Positions 48,995 to 58,660 of a stretch of DNA of 64,000 nucleotides are shown here, piece after piece; position 1 is the stretch's first letter; each line of letters starts with the position of its first letter. The notes under the pieces are model-generated. The model was not told the origin of the DNA. It was given only the letters and a program-made list of their open reading frames with translations, and ran no database searches. The stretch comes from CAVIQK01 sp964613035. GTDB lineage: Bacteria > Bacillota > Clostridia > Christensenellales > DTU072. The stretch is from the NCBI GenBank assembly GCA_964613035.1, contig CAZTFQ010000002.1, forward strand, positions 85,469 to 149,468. Direction: 5' to 3'. Both the position numbers and the translations under genes were made by a program.

Positions 48995-50159
48995 CCTCTG
49001 CGTCGAAATAGGCTATAAAAGCATCAATCACGAGGGAGAGCTGTTGTGCGGCGATCACGTGGACGTCATCGAGCGTAACGAGGACTCCACCGTCGTGGTG
49101 CTTGCGGACGGACTGGGGAGCGGCGTCAAAGCCAGTATTCTGTCCACGCTGACGTCCAAGATCATTTCCACAATGCTTGCGGAAGGATTGTCGCTGGAGT
49201 CGTGCGTAGAGACGATAGCGGCGACTTTGCCGATATGTTCCGTCAGAGGCGTGGCGTATTCGACGTTCACGATAATCCATATAGTTAATTGCGAAACCGC
49301 CGAAATAATGCAGTACGACAACCCGTCCGTCGTCATTATCCGCAACGGGGTCAATTACAATTATCCCCGTACCGAGATGAATATCGGCGGCAAGAAGATA
49401 TACAAGTCGGTCGTTTCTCTGGAGGAAGACGATCTCTTCATCGCGATGAGCGACGGTTGTACGCACGCCGGGCTCGGGATAAAGTACAACTTCGGCTGGA
49501 AGAGAGACGATATAATCGGATTTATGGAGTCCATTGCTCACGTCGGTTATAACGCCAAGACCTATTCCACCATACTTATCGACGAGTGCAATCGTCTCTA
49601 CGGCGGCAAGCCGGGCGACGACGCGACCGCATGCGTTATCAAAGTAAGAGAAAGAGTTCCGATGAACGTCCTCTTCGGACCGCCGTCCAATCGCGACGAT
49701 GTCAACAGAATGATGGCGCTGTTTTTCGGAAAAGAAGGCAAGCATATAGTGTGCGGAGGCACGACGTCTTCACTGGCGTCCAAGTATCTCGGGAAGCCGT
49801 TAAAAACCAGCCTGAAATATTACGGCGGAGACGTGCCGCCCACAGCGGAGCTGGAGGGCGTCGACCTCGTTACGGAAGGCGTCATCACCGTCAACAAGGT
49901 TTTGGAGTACGCCAAAGACGCTCTCGGAGACAACAATCTCTACGAGAAGTGGGGATTCGGGCGAGACGGCGCGTGTATGATATCGAGACTGTTGTTCGAA
50001 GAAGCCACGGATATTAATTTCTTCATCGGCAGAGCTATCAACCCCGCGCACCAGAACCCCAATCTGCCTATCAACTTCAATATAAAAATGAATCTGGTTG
50101 AGGACCTGTCAAAATGTCTTCAACAGATGGGAAAACGTATAAAAGTTATATACTTCTAG
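48987..50159 (+). CDS. SpoIIE-type PP2C Ser/Thr phosphatase
   Basis: The 390-aa protein has PP2C/SpoIIE motifs VVVLADGLGSGVKASILS, LFIAMSDGCTHAG and the C-terminal GKPGDDATACVIKV (metal-binding Asp pair). An additional domain of about 160 residues follows, containing VCGGTTSSLASKYLGKPL and FGRDGACM. Phosphatases of this kind are recurrent partners of group C [FeFe] hydrogenases. The overlap with the PAS-hydrogenase gene suggests H2 or redox signals are passed to protein dephosphorylation. The target (for example an anti-anti-sigma-type protein) is not in the window. Confidence 0.86.
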   Translation: MNDLCVEIGYKSINHEGELLCGDHVDVIERNEDSTVVVLADGLGSGVKASILSTLTSKIISTMLAEGLSLESCVETIAATLPICSVRGVAYSTFTIIHIVNCETAEIMQYDNPSVVIIRNGVNYNYPRTEMNIGGKKIYKSVVSLEEDDLFIAMSDGCTHAGLGIKYNFGWKRDDIIGFMESIAHVGYNAKTYSTILIDECNRLYGGKPGDDATACVIKVRERVPMNVLFGPPSNRDDVNRMMALFFGKEGKHIVCGGTTSSLASKYLGKPLKTSLKYYGGDVPPTAELEGVDLVTEGVITVNKVLEYAKDALGDNNLYEKWGFGRDGACMISRLLFEEATDINFFIGRAINPAHQNPNLPINFNIKMNLVEDLSKCLQQMGKRIKVIYF

Positions 50160-50167
50160 GAGAAAAC

Positions 50168-51601
50168 ATGAGAAAATTCGACACCAAAGTTCAGCATCTC
50201 AAATATAAAGTTTTGAGAGAAGTCGCCAGAGAGGCGTGGCAAGGCAAGCTCCAAGAGACCGCCATAGACATCCCCAAGAGAATCGTCCCCGGCAAGGTTC
50301 CGACGATGCGTTGCTGCGTGTATAAAGAGAGAGCCATTCTGGCGGAACGCGTCAAGCTGGCTATGGGCGGCAACAGAAGCAACCCCAATGTTATCGAGGT
50401 CATCGACATCGCGTGCGACGAGTGTCCCGCGGCAGGGTATGAAGTGACGTCTTCTTGCAGAGGATGTCTGGCTCACCACTGCGAGGACGCGTGTAAATTC
50501 GGCGCGATTCAGTTCGACCACAATCACGTCGCGCATATCGACAAGAGCAAATGTAAGGAATGCGGAGCCTGTTCCAGAATCTGCCCCTACAACGCCATAC
50601 GCAATTTCAAGCGTCCCTGCGTCACCGCGTGTAAAGTAAAAGCCATCTCCATAGGAGAGGAGCGTCAGGCGGTTATCGACAACGAGAAGTGCATCTCCTG
50701 CGGCGCCTGCGTGTATCAGTGTCCCTTCGGCGCGATAACGGACAAGTCCTTCATCCTCAACGCCATCGATCTTATCAAGAAGAGCGACAATAACACCAAG
50801 TATAAAGTTTTCGCGGTGGTCGCGCCTTCCATCTCCAGTCAGTTTACTTACGCCAAGCTCGGACAGGTCATCAAAGGACTAAAAGAGATGGGCTTCTATA
50901 CGGTTATCGAAGCGGCTCTCGGCGCGGATATGGTCGCTCAGAAAGAGTCCGAAGAACTGGCGGAAAAAGGCTTCCTGACCAGCTCGTGCTGTCCTGCCTT
51001 CGTCAGCTTCATCGAGAAAAACTACCCCGCGCTGATTCCTCATATCTCGAGCAATCTCTCCCCTATGGCGACGATTGCCAAGTATCTTAAAGAAAACGAG
51101 GCTCCCTGCAAGGTCGTCTTCATCGGACCGTGTACCGCCAAGAAGATGGAAGTCCAGAAGGAAGAAGTCAAGCCTTACGTGGACGTCGCGATCACTTTCG
51201 AAGAGCTTCAGGCGCTGTTCGACAGTCTCGATATGGATATAACCGCGCTCGGAGAAGACGTCCTCGACAACGCGTCGTACTTCGGCAGAATATTCGCACG
51301 TTGCGGAGGGCTCGCGGACGCCGTTGCGGAAGGTCTCAAGGAGCAGAACATCGACTTCGAGCTGAAAGCGACCTCTTGCGACGGAATAGAGGCGTGTAAG
51401 CTGGCGCTTATGCAAAAAGCCCGCGGACGTCTGGACGCCAACTTCATCGAGGGCATGGCTTGTATAGGCGGCTGTATCGGCGGCGCGGGATGTCTCACTC
51501 ACGGAGAGAAGAACAAAGCCGAGGTCGACAAGTACGGCAGAGAGGCGTATGAAAAAACCATTCTGGACGCCGTTTCCGTATTGAAAACGGATAAGAAATA
51601 A
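50168..51601 (+). CDS. Catalytic-type monomeric [FeFe] hydrogenase (group B-like)
   Basis: The protein (477 aa) has several 4Fe-4S sites in the N-terminal half (CDECPAAGYEVTSSCRGC, CKECGACSRICP, CISCGACVYQCP) followed by the H-cluster domain. All three H-cluster motifs are intact: LTSSCCPAF (about 268-276), GPCTAKKME and EGMACIGGCIGG. This is the soluble group B pattern, expected to use ferredoxin. It follows the phosphatase with a TAGGAG ribosome site overlapping its stop. H2 evolution would dispose of reduced ferredoxin. The maturases HydEFG are not in the window. Confidence 0.88.
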   Translation: MRKFDTKVQHLKYKVLREVAREAWQGKLQETAIDIPKRIVPGKVPTMRCCVYKERAILAERVKLAMGGNRSNPNVIEVIDIACDECPAAGYEVTSSCRGCLAHHCEDACKFGAIQFDHNHVAHIDKSKCKECGACSRICPYNAIRNFKRPCVTACKVKAISIGEERQAVIDNEKCISCGACVYQCPFGAITDKSFILNAIDLIKKSDNNTKYKVFAVVAPSISSQFTYAKLGQVIKGLKEMGFYTVIEAALGADMVAQKESEELAEKGFLTSSCCPAFVSFIEKNYPALIPHISSNLSPMATIAKYLKENEAPCKVVFIGPCTAKKMEVQKEEVKPYVDVAITFEELQALFDSLDMDITALGEDVLDNASYFGRIFARCGGLADAVAEGLKEQNIDFELKATSCDGIEACKLALMQKARGRLDANFIEGMACIGGCIGGAGCLTHGEKNKAEVDKYGREAYEKTILDAVSVLKTDKK

Positions 51602-51609
51602 TGTATAAT
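51581..51609 (+). promoter_or_regulatory. Internal promoter before fumC
   Basis: The -35 TTGAAA (51581-51586), 17-bp spacer and perfect -10 TATAAT (51604-51609) start at the hydrogenase stop. It would let fumC and the Hdr-Flx-Frd genes be expressed apart from the rex-hydrogenase part. Confidence 0.65.
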
Positions 51610-51651
51610 ATAATTTAAGAGTTTAATCTCAGAAAAACGGAGGAGTTTTAT

Positions 51652-53031
51652 ATGGAATATCGTATTGAAAAAGACACAATGGGCGAGGTAAGAGTTCCTG
51701 CCGACAAATATTGGGCGGCTCAGACCGAGAGAAGCTTCGAAAACTTCAAAATAGGCGTAGAAGTAATGCCCAGAGAAATAACGCACGCTTTCGGTATACT
51801 CAAGAAGGCGGCGGCTATAGCCAACTACAATTTGGGAAAACTCCCCGAGGAGAAGCTTAACGCCATATGCGCGGCTTGCGACGAGGTCATTTCGGGCTCG
51901 CTCAACGAGCACTTCCCTCTGGTCGTATGGCAGACGGGTAGCGGCACTCAGTCCAACATGAACGCCAACGAAGTCATCGCCAACAGAGGCAACGAAATCG
52001 CCGGCAAGAAGCTTCTGCACCCCAACGACGACATAAATAAGAGCCAGAGCTCTAACGATACTTTCCCGACCGCAATGCACATTGCCGCCGTCATCGCCAT
52101 AGAGGATAAACTCTTCCCCGCGATGGAAAAGCTCATCGAGACCTTCAAGAGATTGGAAAAGGAACACGAGGGTATCGTCAAGAGCGGCAGAACGCACCTT
52201 CAAGACGCCGTTCCGATTGCTTTTTCTCAAGAAATAAGCGGCTGGAGAGCAATGCTCGAGAAGACCGAAGAGCAGCTCAGACTCTCCCTGCAGGGACTTA
52301 AAGAACTCGCTCTCGGCGGAACCGCCGTCGGAACGGGACTCAACGCCCCCGAAGGATTTGACGAAGAAGTGGCTAAGCAGGTCAGTGAAATCACCGGCAA
52401 GCATTTCGTAACGTCCGACAACAAGTATCACGCTTTGACCGCCAAGGACGCGCTGGTCTTCGCTCACGGCGCGATGAAGGCTCTCGCCTGCAACCTGATG
52501 AAGATAGCCAACGACGTCAGATGGCTGGCTTCCGGCCCGAGAGACGGTCTCGGAGAGATATTTATCCCCGAAAACGAGCCCGGTTCTTCCATTATGCCCG
52601 GTAAAGTCAACCCCACTCAGTGCGAGTCTCTGACCATGGTTGCGGTACAGGTTATGGGTAACGACGTAGCGGTCAGCGTGGGCGCGTCTCAAGGCAACTT
52701 CGAGCTCAACGTCTTCATGCCCGTCATTATTTACAATTTCTTACAGTCCGCCAAATTGCTCGCCGAGGGTATCGTATCCTTCAACGATCACTGCGCGATA
52801 GGAATCAAAGCCAACAGAGAAAAGATGGCTCACAATCTGCACAACTCTCTCATGCTGGTCACCGCGCTCAATCCCTATATCGGATACGAAAACGCCGCCA
52901 AGACAGCCAAGAAAGCACACAAAGAGAATATTTCGCTAAAAGAAGCCTGCGTATCTCTCGGTTTCTTGACCGCGGAGCGTTTTGACGAAGTTTTCCATCC
53001 CGAAGAGATGGCTTACGTCAGAAAAAAATAA
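51652..53031 (+). CDS. fumC: Class II fumarate hydratase
   Basis: FumC (459 aa, full length) interconverts malate and fumarate without an Fe-S cluster. Signatures are TGSGTQSNMNANEV, SSNDTFPTAMHIA, SGRTHLQDA and the catalytic loop GSSIMPGKVNPTQCE. GGAGG lies upstream of the ATG. In context it should run in the reductive direction, passing fumarate to the reductase encoded downstream. It carries its own promoter after the hydrogenase gene. Confidence 0.95.
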   Translation: MEYRIEKDTMGEVRVPADKYWAAQTERSFENFKIGVEVMPREITHAFGILKKAAAIANYNLGKLPEEKLNAICAACDEVISGSLNEHFPLVVWQTGSGTQSNMNANEVIANRGNEIAGKKLLHPNDDINKSQSSNDTFPTAMHIAAVIAIEDKLFPAMEKLIETFKRLEKEHEGIVKSGRTHLQDAVPIAFSQEISGWRAMLEKTEEQLRLSLQGLKELALGGTAVGTGLNAPEGFDEEVAKQVSEITGKHFVTSDNKYHALTAKDALVFAHGAMKALACNLMKIANDVRWLASGPRDGLGEIFIPENEPGSSIMPGKVNPTQCESLTMVAVQVMGNDVAVSVGASQGNFELNVFMPVIIYNFLQSAKLLAEGIVSFNDHCAIGIKANREKMAHNLHNSLMLVTALNPYIGYENAAKTAKKAHKENISLKEACVSLGFLTAERFDEVFHPEEMAYVRKK

Positions 53032-53049
53032 TATAAGGAAACGGATATA

Positions 53050-53829
53050 ATGAGAATTAATTATTATCCCGGCTGTACGCTTAAGACTAAAGCAAAGGAC
53101 CTCGACAGATGGGCGAGGCTCTCTGCCGAGAAGCTGGGCGTACAGATGGAAGAGATCGAAAACTGGCAATGTTGCGGCGCGGTGTATCCCACCGCCCGCG
53201 ACGAGATAGCGACCAAGCTGTCCGCGGTCAGAGCTCTGGACTACGCCAAGCATAACGGAGGACAACTCCTCACGCTCTGTTCTGCGTGTCACAACGTCAT
53301 CAAGAGAGTCAACGACGATATGGCTAACGACGAGAACATCGCGCTTAAAGCCAACAATTATCTCGCTCTCGACGAGCCGTACAGAGGCGAAACGCAGGTT
53401 CTGCACTATCTGGAACTGTTAAGAGACGTAGTAGGTTTCGACAAAATTCGACAAGCCGTCGTCAATCCTATAGGAAAGAAAATAGGCGCCTATTACGGAT
53501 GTCTGCTTCTCCGTCCCGGCAAGGTTATGGCGTTCGATAATCCCGAAAATCCTTCTATCATAGAAGATTTCATCGCGGCTATCGGCGGTACGCCCGTCAA
53601 GTACGCCATGCGCAACGAGTGTTGCGGCGCGTACGTTACCGTGAAGAATCCCGAGCTCGCGTCCAAGCGTAGCGGAGCGATAATAGACGACGCTCAGTCT
53701 CACGGCGCGGAAGAGATAGTCACCGCGTGCCCGCTGTGTTTGTACAATCTTCAGAAAAACTCCGACGGCAAGATTAAAGTGAGCTATTTCACCGAGCTGC
53801 TCGCGGAAGCTTTGGGGGTGAAGGAATAA
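53050..53829 (+). CDS. hdrB: Heterodisulfide-reductase-like subunit HdrB
   Basis: The 259-aa protein has two complete CCG (Cys-rich) domains: YYPGCTL, WQCCGAV and CSACHNV for the first; YYGCLLL, NECCGAYV and CPLCLYNL for the second. These hold the two noncubane [4Fe-4S] clusters that are the disulfide-reducing site in methanogen Hdr. All ligands are present, so a two-electron, radical-type reduction site is kept. hdrC overlaps its stop by 1 nt. The physiological acceptor in a bacterium without CoM/CoB is unknown. Confidence 0.92.
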   Translation: MRINYYPGCTLKTKAKDLDRWARLSAEKLGVQMEEIENWQCCGAVYPTARDEIATKLSAVRALDYAKHNGGQLLTLCSACHNVIKRVNDDMANDENIALKANNYLALDEPYRGETQVLHYLELLRDVVGFDKIRQAVVNPIGKKIGAYYGCLLLRPGKVMAFDNPENPSIIEDFIAAIGGTPVKYAMRNECCGAYVTVKNPELASKRSGAIIDDAQSHGAEEIVTACPLCLYNLQKNSDGKIKVSYFTELLAEALGVKE

Positions 53830-54215
53830 TGAACAATCAAGAATATTTAGAGACTATTTCCCTTATTTCCGGCACCGACGTCAGAAAGTGCATGAAGTGC
53901 GGCAAGTGCTCGGGAAGATGTCCGGCTTTTTACGAAATGGATATCAAACCGCATCAATTCGTGTCGTATCTCGCGGAGAAGAAAATAGACAAACTACTCT
54001 CTTCCAAGGCTATATGGAGCTGTCTGTCCTGTATGGCGTGCGTGGAGAGATGTCCTCGCGGCGTCGCGCCTCAAGGCGTGGTGGAAGCGGTCAGAGACGT
54101 AGTCGTCAGAATGAGTAACGGCAACGGCATGACTGCAGAGGAAATTCCGCCTATGGTGGACGAGTATATTCCTCAACAGCTCATTGTCAGCGCATACAGA
54201 AAATATAACAAGTAG
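53829..54215 (+). CDS. hdrC: Heterodisulfide-reductase-like subunit HdrC
   Basis: This small (128 aa) electron-transfer subunit has two 4Fe-4S motifs, CMKCGKCSGRCP and CLSCMACVERCP, linking HdrA to HdrB. Length and spacing are typical. It is coupled to hdrB and followed after 11 bp by hdrA. Confidence 0.92.
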   Translation: MNNQEYLETISLISGTDVRKCMKCGKCSGRCPAFYEMDIKPHQFVSYLAEKKIDKLLSSKAIWSCLSCMACVERCPRGVAPQGVVEAVRDVVVRMSNGNGMTAEEIPPMVDEYIPQQLIVSAYRKYNK

Positions 54216-54226
54216 GAAGAATAGAT

Positions 54227-56218
54227 ATGCAGAGAATAGGTGTGTTTATTTGCTGGTGCGGCAGCAACATAGCCGCAACGGTAGACGTAGAAAGAGTTTC
54301 GGCGGAGATTAAAAAAGAGCCCGGCGTAGTTTTTTCTGCCAACTATCAATATATGTGTTCGGAAAACGGTCAACAACTGCTCAAAAACGCCGTCAAAGAG
54401 TACGGTCTGACGGGCATTGTCGTAGGTTCTTGTTCTCCGAGAATGCACGAAGCGACCTTCAGAAAGGCAGCCGAAGCCGCGGGACTCAATCCCTTCATGG
54501 TAGAAGTCGCCAATCTGAGAGAACAATGCTCCTGGATACACAAGGATAAAGAAGAGGCCACGGAAAAAGCCCTCGTTCTCGTCCGTACGGCTATAGCCAA
54601 AGTAAGACTCAACGCTCCTCTTAAAGAGGGCGAGAGTCCCGTCACCAAGAGAGCGTTGGTCATCGGCGGCGGCATCGCCGGAATACAGGCGGCTCTGGAT
54701 ATTGCGGAAGCCGGTTATCCCGTGGACATAGTGGAGAAAAACGCCACCATCGGCGGCAGAATGGCTCAGTTGGACAAGACTTTCCCGACTCTCGACTGCT
54801 CCGCGTGTATTCTTACTCCTAAAATGGTCGATTGCGCGCAGAACGAGAACATAGACATCCTTTCCTATTCCGAAGTGGAAGAAGTGAAAGGTTTCGTGGG
54901 TAATTTCCACGTTAAGATCAGAAAGAAAGCTCGTTTCGTCGACGAGACCAAGTGTACCGGCTGTAAAGTGTGTATGGAGAAGTGCCCTTCCAGAAAAGGT
55001 CTCAACGAATTCAATATGAACCTTAACAACCGTACCGCCATATATATTCCTTTCGCTCAGGCTATCCCCAACGTCGCCGTCATCGACCCCGAGCAATGCT
55101 TGAAGCTTCGCACGGGGAAATGCGGAATTTGTCAGAAGTTCTGCGGCGCGGGCGCCATCAATTACGAAATGAAAGACGAGTTTATAGACAGAGAATACGG
55201 CGCGATAGTAGTCGCGACGGGATTCAAGCCCATAGACCTCGACAACTTCAACGAGTACGGATACAAGGATTATAAGGATGTCGTGACTTCTCTCGAGCTG
55301 GAGAGACTTATGAACGCCGCCGGTCCCACCAACGGCACTCTCTTACGCCCCTCAGACGGCACTCACCCCAAGGTTATCACTTTTATCCAGTGCGTAGGGT
55401 CTCGTGACGTCTCCGGATGCGGCAAGCCGTATTGTTCTAAAATCTGCTGTATGTACACCGCCAAGCACGCGATGCTCATCAGAGAAAAATATCCCGACAC
55501 GGAAGTCCACGTTTTCTACATAGACATCCGTACGCCCGGTAAAAACTACGACGAGTTCTACAGAAGAGCCGTCGAGCAATACGGTGTGGATTATATCAAG
55601 GGAATGGTCGGCAAGATCTATGAAAAGGACGGTAAGCTGATGGTTCAGGGGTCCAATCTCCTCGACAACGAGCAAGTCGTCATCGAGTCCGATATGGTCG
55701 TGCTCGCCACGGCGATTGAGCCGGAGCCTTCCGTAAGAAAGATAGCGACGCTGCTCACAGCCAGCATAGACACCAACAACTTCCTCAACGAGTCTCACCC
55801 CAAGCTCCGTCCCGTAGAGAGTCCGACCGCAGGCGTATATCTTGCAGGCGTATGTCAGGGTCCCAAGGATATCCCCGAGACCGTTTCGCAGGCGTCGGCT
55901 TGCGCGGCTAAGGTTATAGGACTGCTTGCTAAGGATAAGCTTAAGACCAATCCTTGCGTCGCTTCCCCCAACGAGGCGATGTGCAACGGCTGTTCTCAGT
56001 GTGCCAACGTGTGCGCGTACGGCGCGATAACCTATATAGATAAGGAGTTCCGTCTGGGCGGAGGCAAGACCGAAGTCAGACGCGTGGCGTCCGTCAATCC
56101 CGCCGTCTGCCAAGGTTGCGGCGCGTGTACCGTCACCTGCCCCTCGGGCGCGATGGATCTATCCGGATTCTCCTCAAAACAGATAATGTCGGAGGTAGAG
56201 GCTATATGCAAGAGATAA
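54227..56218 (+). CDS. hdrA: Heterodisulfide-reductase-like subunit HdrA (FAD, bifurcating)
   Basis: HdrA (663 aa) is the flavin subunit at which electrons are split between ferredoxin and the HdrB site. Features include an N-terminal CWCGSN segment, the FAD-binding VIGGGIAGIQAALDIAEAG near residue 145, CTGCKVCMEKCP, and two C-terminal 4Fe-4S sites (CNGCSQCANVCA, CQGCGACTVTCP). Length is as in the single-copy HdrA class. Its last 13 bases overlap the flxD/mvhD-like gene. Confidence 0.93.
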   Translation: MQRIGVFICWCGSNIAATVDVERVSAEIKKEPGVVFSANYQYMCSENGQQLLKNAVKEYGLTGIVVGSCSPRMHEATFRKAAEAAGLNPFMVEVANLREQCSWIHKDKEEATEKALVLVRTAIAKVRLNAPLKEGESPVTKRALVIGGGIAGIQAALDIAEAGYPVDIVEKNATIGGRMAQLDKTFPTLDCSACILTPKMVDCAQNENIDILSYSEVEEVKGFVGNFHVKIRKKARFVDETKCTGCKVCMEKCPSRKGLNEFNMNLNNRTAIYIPFAQAIPNVAVIDPEQCLKLRTGKCGICQKFCGAGAINYEMKDEFIDREYGAIVVATGFKPIDLDNFNEYGYKDYKDVVTSLELERLMNAAGPTNGTLLRPSDGTHPKVITFIQCVGSRDVSGCGKPYCSKICCMYTAKHAMLIREKYPDTEVHVFYIDIRTPGKNYDEFYRRAVEQYGVDYIKGMVGKIYEKDGKLMVQGSNLLDNEQVVIESDMVVLATAIEPEPSVRKIATLLTASIDTNNFLNESHPKLRPVESPTAGVYLAGVCQGPKDIPETVSQASACAAKVIGLLAKDKLKTNPCVASPNEAMCNGCSQCANVCAYGAITYIDKEFRLGGGKTEVRRVASVNPAVCQGCGACTVTCPSGAMDLSGFSSKQIMSEVEAICKR

Positions 56219-56652
56219 ACAACAATCAATTCGTACCCAATATAGTGGCTTTTTGCTGTAACTGGTGTTCATACGCCGGTGCCGACCTCGCAGGCTCCTC
56301 GAGACTTTCCTATCCCGCCAACGTCAAGATAGTGAGAGTGCCTTGCTCCTGCAGAGTCAACCCTATGTTTGTTCTGAAAGCGTTCCAACAGGGCGCCGAC
56401 GGAGTCATACTGTGCGGTTGTCACCCCGGAGATTGCCACTACGTCACGGGCAACTATTATACCAGAAGAAGAATGTCTCTTCTGTTCAGCTTCCTCGATT
56501 ATATGGGGATAGAAAAAGAACGTACCAGAGTGGAGTGGGTTTCCGCCGCGGAAGGAGCGAAATTCTCCGCGGTTATGAACGACTTCGTCAAGAAGGTCAC
56601 CGAGCTGGGAGAAAACAAGAGACTACAGGACCTCAGAGTTAAGGAGAAGTAA
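56206..56652 (+). CDS. flxD: MvhD/FlxD-like iron-sulfur subunit
   Basis: The 148-aa protein has FCCNWCSYAGADLAG and CSCRVNP, then CGCHPGDCHY, the conserved Cys pattern of MvhD-type [2Fe-2S] subunits that dock an oxidoreductase to HdrA. The start is set at 56206 by GGAGG, 10 nt upstream. It overlaps hdrA and is followed 1 nt after its stop by flxC-like, so it is the bridge between the Hdr and Flx halves. Confidence 0.9.
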   Translation: MQEINNNQFVPNIVAFCCNWCSYAGADLAGSSRLSYPANVKIVRVPCSCRVNPMFVLKAFQQGADGVILCGCHPGDCHYVTGNYYTRRRMSLLFSFLDYMGIEKERTRVEWVSAAEGAKFSAVMNDFVKKVTELGENKRLQDLRVKEK

Positions 56653-56653
56653 G

Positions 56654-57640
56654 ATGAACCAATTAGAAGTTTTGATGAAAAAGAGAGCCGCCGAGCTCCT
56701 CTCCTCCGGTGAGGTTAAGAGAGTGGTCGGATGGACGGAAGGCGAGTTTTTACACGATCCGTCTCCCGCGGTATTCGAGAGCGCGGAAGAGCTGGATAAG
56801 CTCGTATACAACGATTTTTGCGGAGCCAATCTGAGCAAGTATCTCATCGAGGTCTCCAAGAGAGAAGGTCGTACGGCGATTTTTCTCAAGCCTTGCGACA
56901 GTTACAGCTTCAACGAGCTGGTCAAGGAACACAGAATCAAGAGAGAAAACATCCTCGTAATAGCCGTGGAATGCAGAGGAAAGCTGGATAATTATAAACT
57001 GGCTTCTAAAGGCATATCGGGAATTACGGAAGAGGAATACGAGGGACAAGAAGTCGTCCTCAAGACCTTATACGGAGAAGAAATAAGACTGAACAAGTCG
57101 GAAGTTCTCCTCGAAAAGTGTCTCGGCTGTAAGGGCAAGAAGCACGTCGCGATGGACGAGGCTATCATAATACACGAGGACGAAGAACCCGTCAACGACA
57201 GATTTTCCAAGGTCAGAGAACTGGAAGCGATGACCGCGGACGAGCGTTATGCCTTCTGGCAGGGAGAACTCTCCAAGTGTATCCGCTGTAACGCTTGCCG
57301 TAACGTATGTCCCGCGTGTACCTGTATCAAGTGCGTGTTCGACAATCCTCAATCGGGCGTCGCGGCTAAAGCCAACGACGTCAGCTTCGAAGAGCAGCTC
57401 TTCCATATTATAAGAGCATTCCACGTGTCCGGTAGATGTACCGATTGCGGAGAGTGCTCGAGAGTGTGTCCCCAGAGAATACCTCTCCACCTTATCAACA
57501 GGAAGTTTATCAAGGACATCGACGCGTTGTACGGCGATTTCTGTGCGGGCGAAGTAGCGGAAGGAAGCTATCCTCTGACTTCTTATACGGAAAAGGATAC
57601 CGAGCCTAACGACGTTTTCAGCGTAACGGAGGGTAAATAA
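56654..57640 (+). CDS. flxC: FlxC-like 4Fe-4S protein (FrhB-related)
   Basis: The 328-aa protein has an N-terminal domain with AIFLKPCDSYSFNELVKEHR and CLGCKGKK, similar to coenzyme F420 hydrogenase beta-type segments. Two clusters follow (CIRCNACRNVCPAC; CTDCGECSRVCPQR). It is an electron-carrying subunit of the Flx oxidoreductase that delivers NAD(P)H electrons to HdrA. It is coupled to flxD (1-nt gap) and to flxB (no gap). The naming follows gene order and is tentative. Confidence 0.75.
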   Translation: MNQLEVLMKKRAAELLSSGEVKRVVGWTEGEFLHDPSPAVFESAEELDKLVYNDFCGANLSKYLIEVSKREGRTAIFLKPCDSYSFNELVKEHRIKRENILVIAVECRGKLDNYKLASKGISGITEEEYEGQEVVLKTLYGEEIRLNKSEVLLEKCLGCKGKKHVAMDEAIIIHEDEEPVNDRFSKVRELEAMTADERYAFWQGELSKCIRCNACRNVCPACTCIKCVFDNPQSGVAAKANDVSFEEQLFHIIRAFHVSGRCTDCGECSRVCPQRIPLHLINRKFIKDIDALYGDFCAGEVAEGSYPLTSYTEKDTEPNDVFSVTEGK

Positions 57641-58660
57641 ATGATTAAGATAAAAAGAGAAAATCTCAATGCGTTTTATCGTGCAATAGCGGATAAAATG
57701 CCTCTGTATATTCCGCAAAACACCGCCGGTACGGTCAACTACGCGCCTTATACGGAAGAGTCCGACGTCAATATCGACGCGCTCAAGACCGTCAAGAGCC
57801 CCAAGGACGTGTTCTTCCCTCAGAGCGAGGACATGATGAAGTTCCGCACCGAAGGCAAGAATATAGAAATAGTGGATATCAGAAAGAAGGGCGAGCCTTT
57901 CGTCGTGTTCGGCGTGAGAGCGTGCGACTTAAGAGCTTTCGGCGTGTTGGACAACGTGTTTCTTCAAGAACCCGTAGACACCTATTATAAAGAAAGACGC
58001 GACAACGGCATCATATTCACTCTGGCGTGCGGCAAGCCCGAAGAGAGCTGTTTTTGTAAGGTCTTCGGTATAGACGCGGCGGATCCTGCAGGAGACGCGA
58101 CGTGCTTCTTGGACGGAGAATATCTTTATATCCGCGCCAATACCCCCGAAGGAGAGAAAGTTCTCGACGGAGTAGTCGGAGAACCTGCCGAGGAGTCGGA
58201 AGTCGCCGAGATGAAGAAAAAGACTCGCGAGATTATAGAGAAACTTCCTTTTTCTAACCTCGATCTCTCTTACTTCAAGCCCGAGAATCTCAACGAGATA
58301 TTCGAGCTTCCCGATTGGAAAGAGCTGTCCGAAGCGTGTCTGGGGTGCGGCGCGTGCACTTTCGTGTGCCCCACGTGCCAATGTTTCGATATAAGAGACT
58401 TCAAAACGAGAGACGGCATAATCCGTTTCCGTTGCTGGGATTCCTGTATGTATTCCGATTTTACCCAGATGGCGGCAGCCAATTCTCGTACCACGCAGAT
58501 GCAGAGATATCGCCAGAGATTCATGCACAAGCTGGTCTACTTCCCCTCTCAATACGGAATCTATTCCTGCGTGGGTTGCGGCAGATGCGTCAACAAGTGC
58601 CCTCAGCACCTCAACATAGTTAAAGTTATCAAGAAAATAGGGGGTAAACACAATGGTTAA
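57641..58660 (+). CDS. flxB: FlxB-like 4Fe-4S protein (AsrA-related)
   Basis: The 339-aa protein resembles the anaerobic sulfite reductase A / NAD-dependent hydrogenase beta family: VVFGVRACDLRAFGVLDNVF, then CLGCGACTFVCPTCQC and CVGCGRCVNKCPQHLN. It probably relays electrons from the flavoprotein FlxA. It starts right at the flxC stop and its end overlaps flxA by 8 bp. No siroheme (AsrC-type) gene is present, so a sulfite reductase is unlikely. Confidence 0.8.
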   Translation: MIKIKRENLNAFYRAIADKMPLYIPQNTAGTVNYAPYTEESDVNIDALKTVKSPKDVFFPQSEDMMKFRTEGKNIEIVDIRKKGEPFVVFGVRACDLRAFGVLDNVFLQEPVDTYYKERRDNGIIFTLACGKPEESCFCKVFGIDAADPAGDATCFLDGEYLYIRANTPEGEKVLDGVVGEPAEESEVAEMKKKTREIIEKLPFSNLDLSYFKPENLNEIFELPDWKELSEACLGCGACTFVCPTCQCFDIRDFKTRDGIIRFRCWDSCMYSDFTQMAAANSRTTQMQRYRQRFMHKLVYFPSQYGIYSCVGCGRCVNKCPQHLNIVKVIKKIGGKHNG

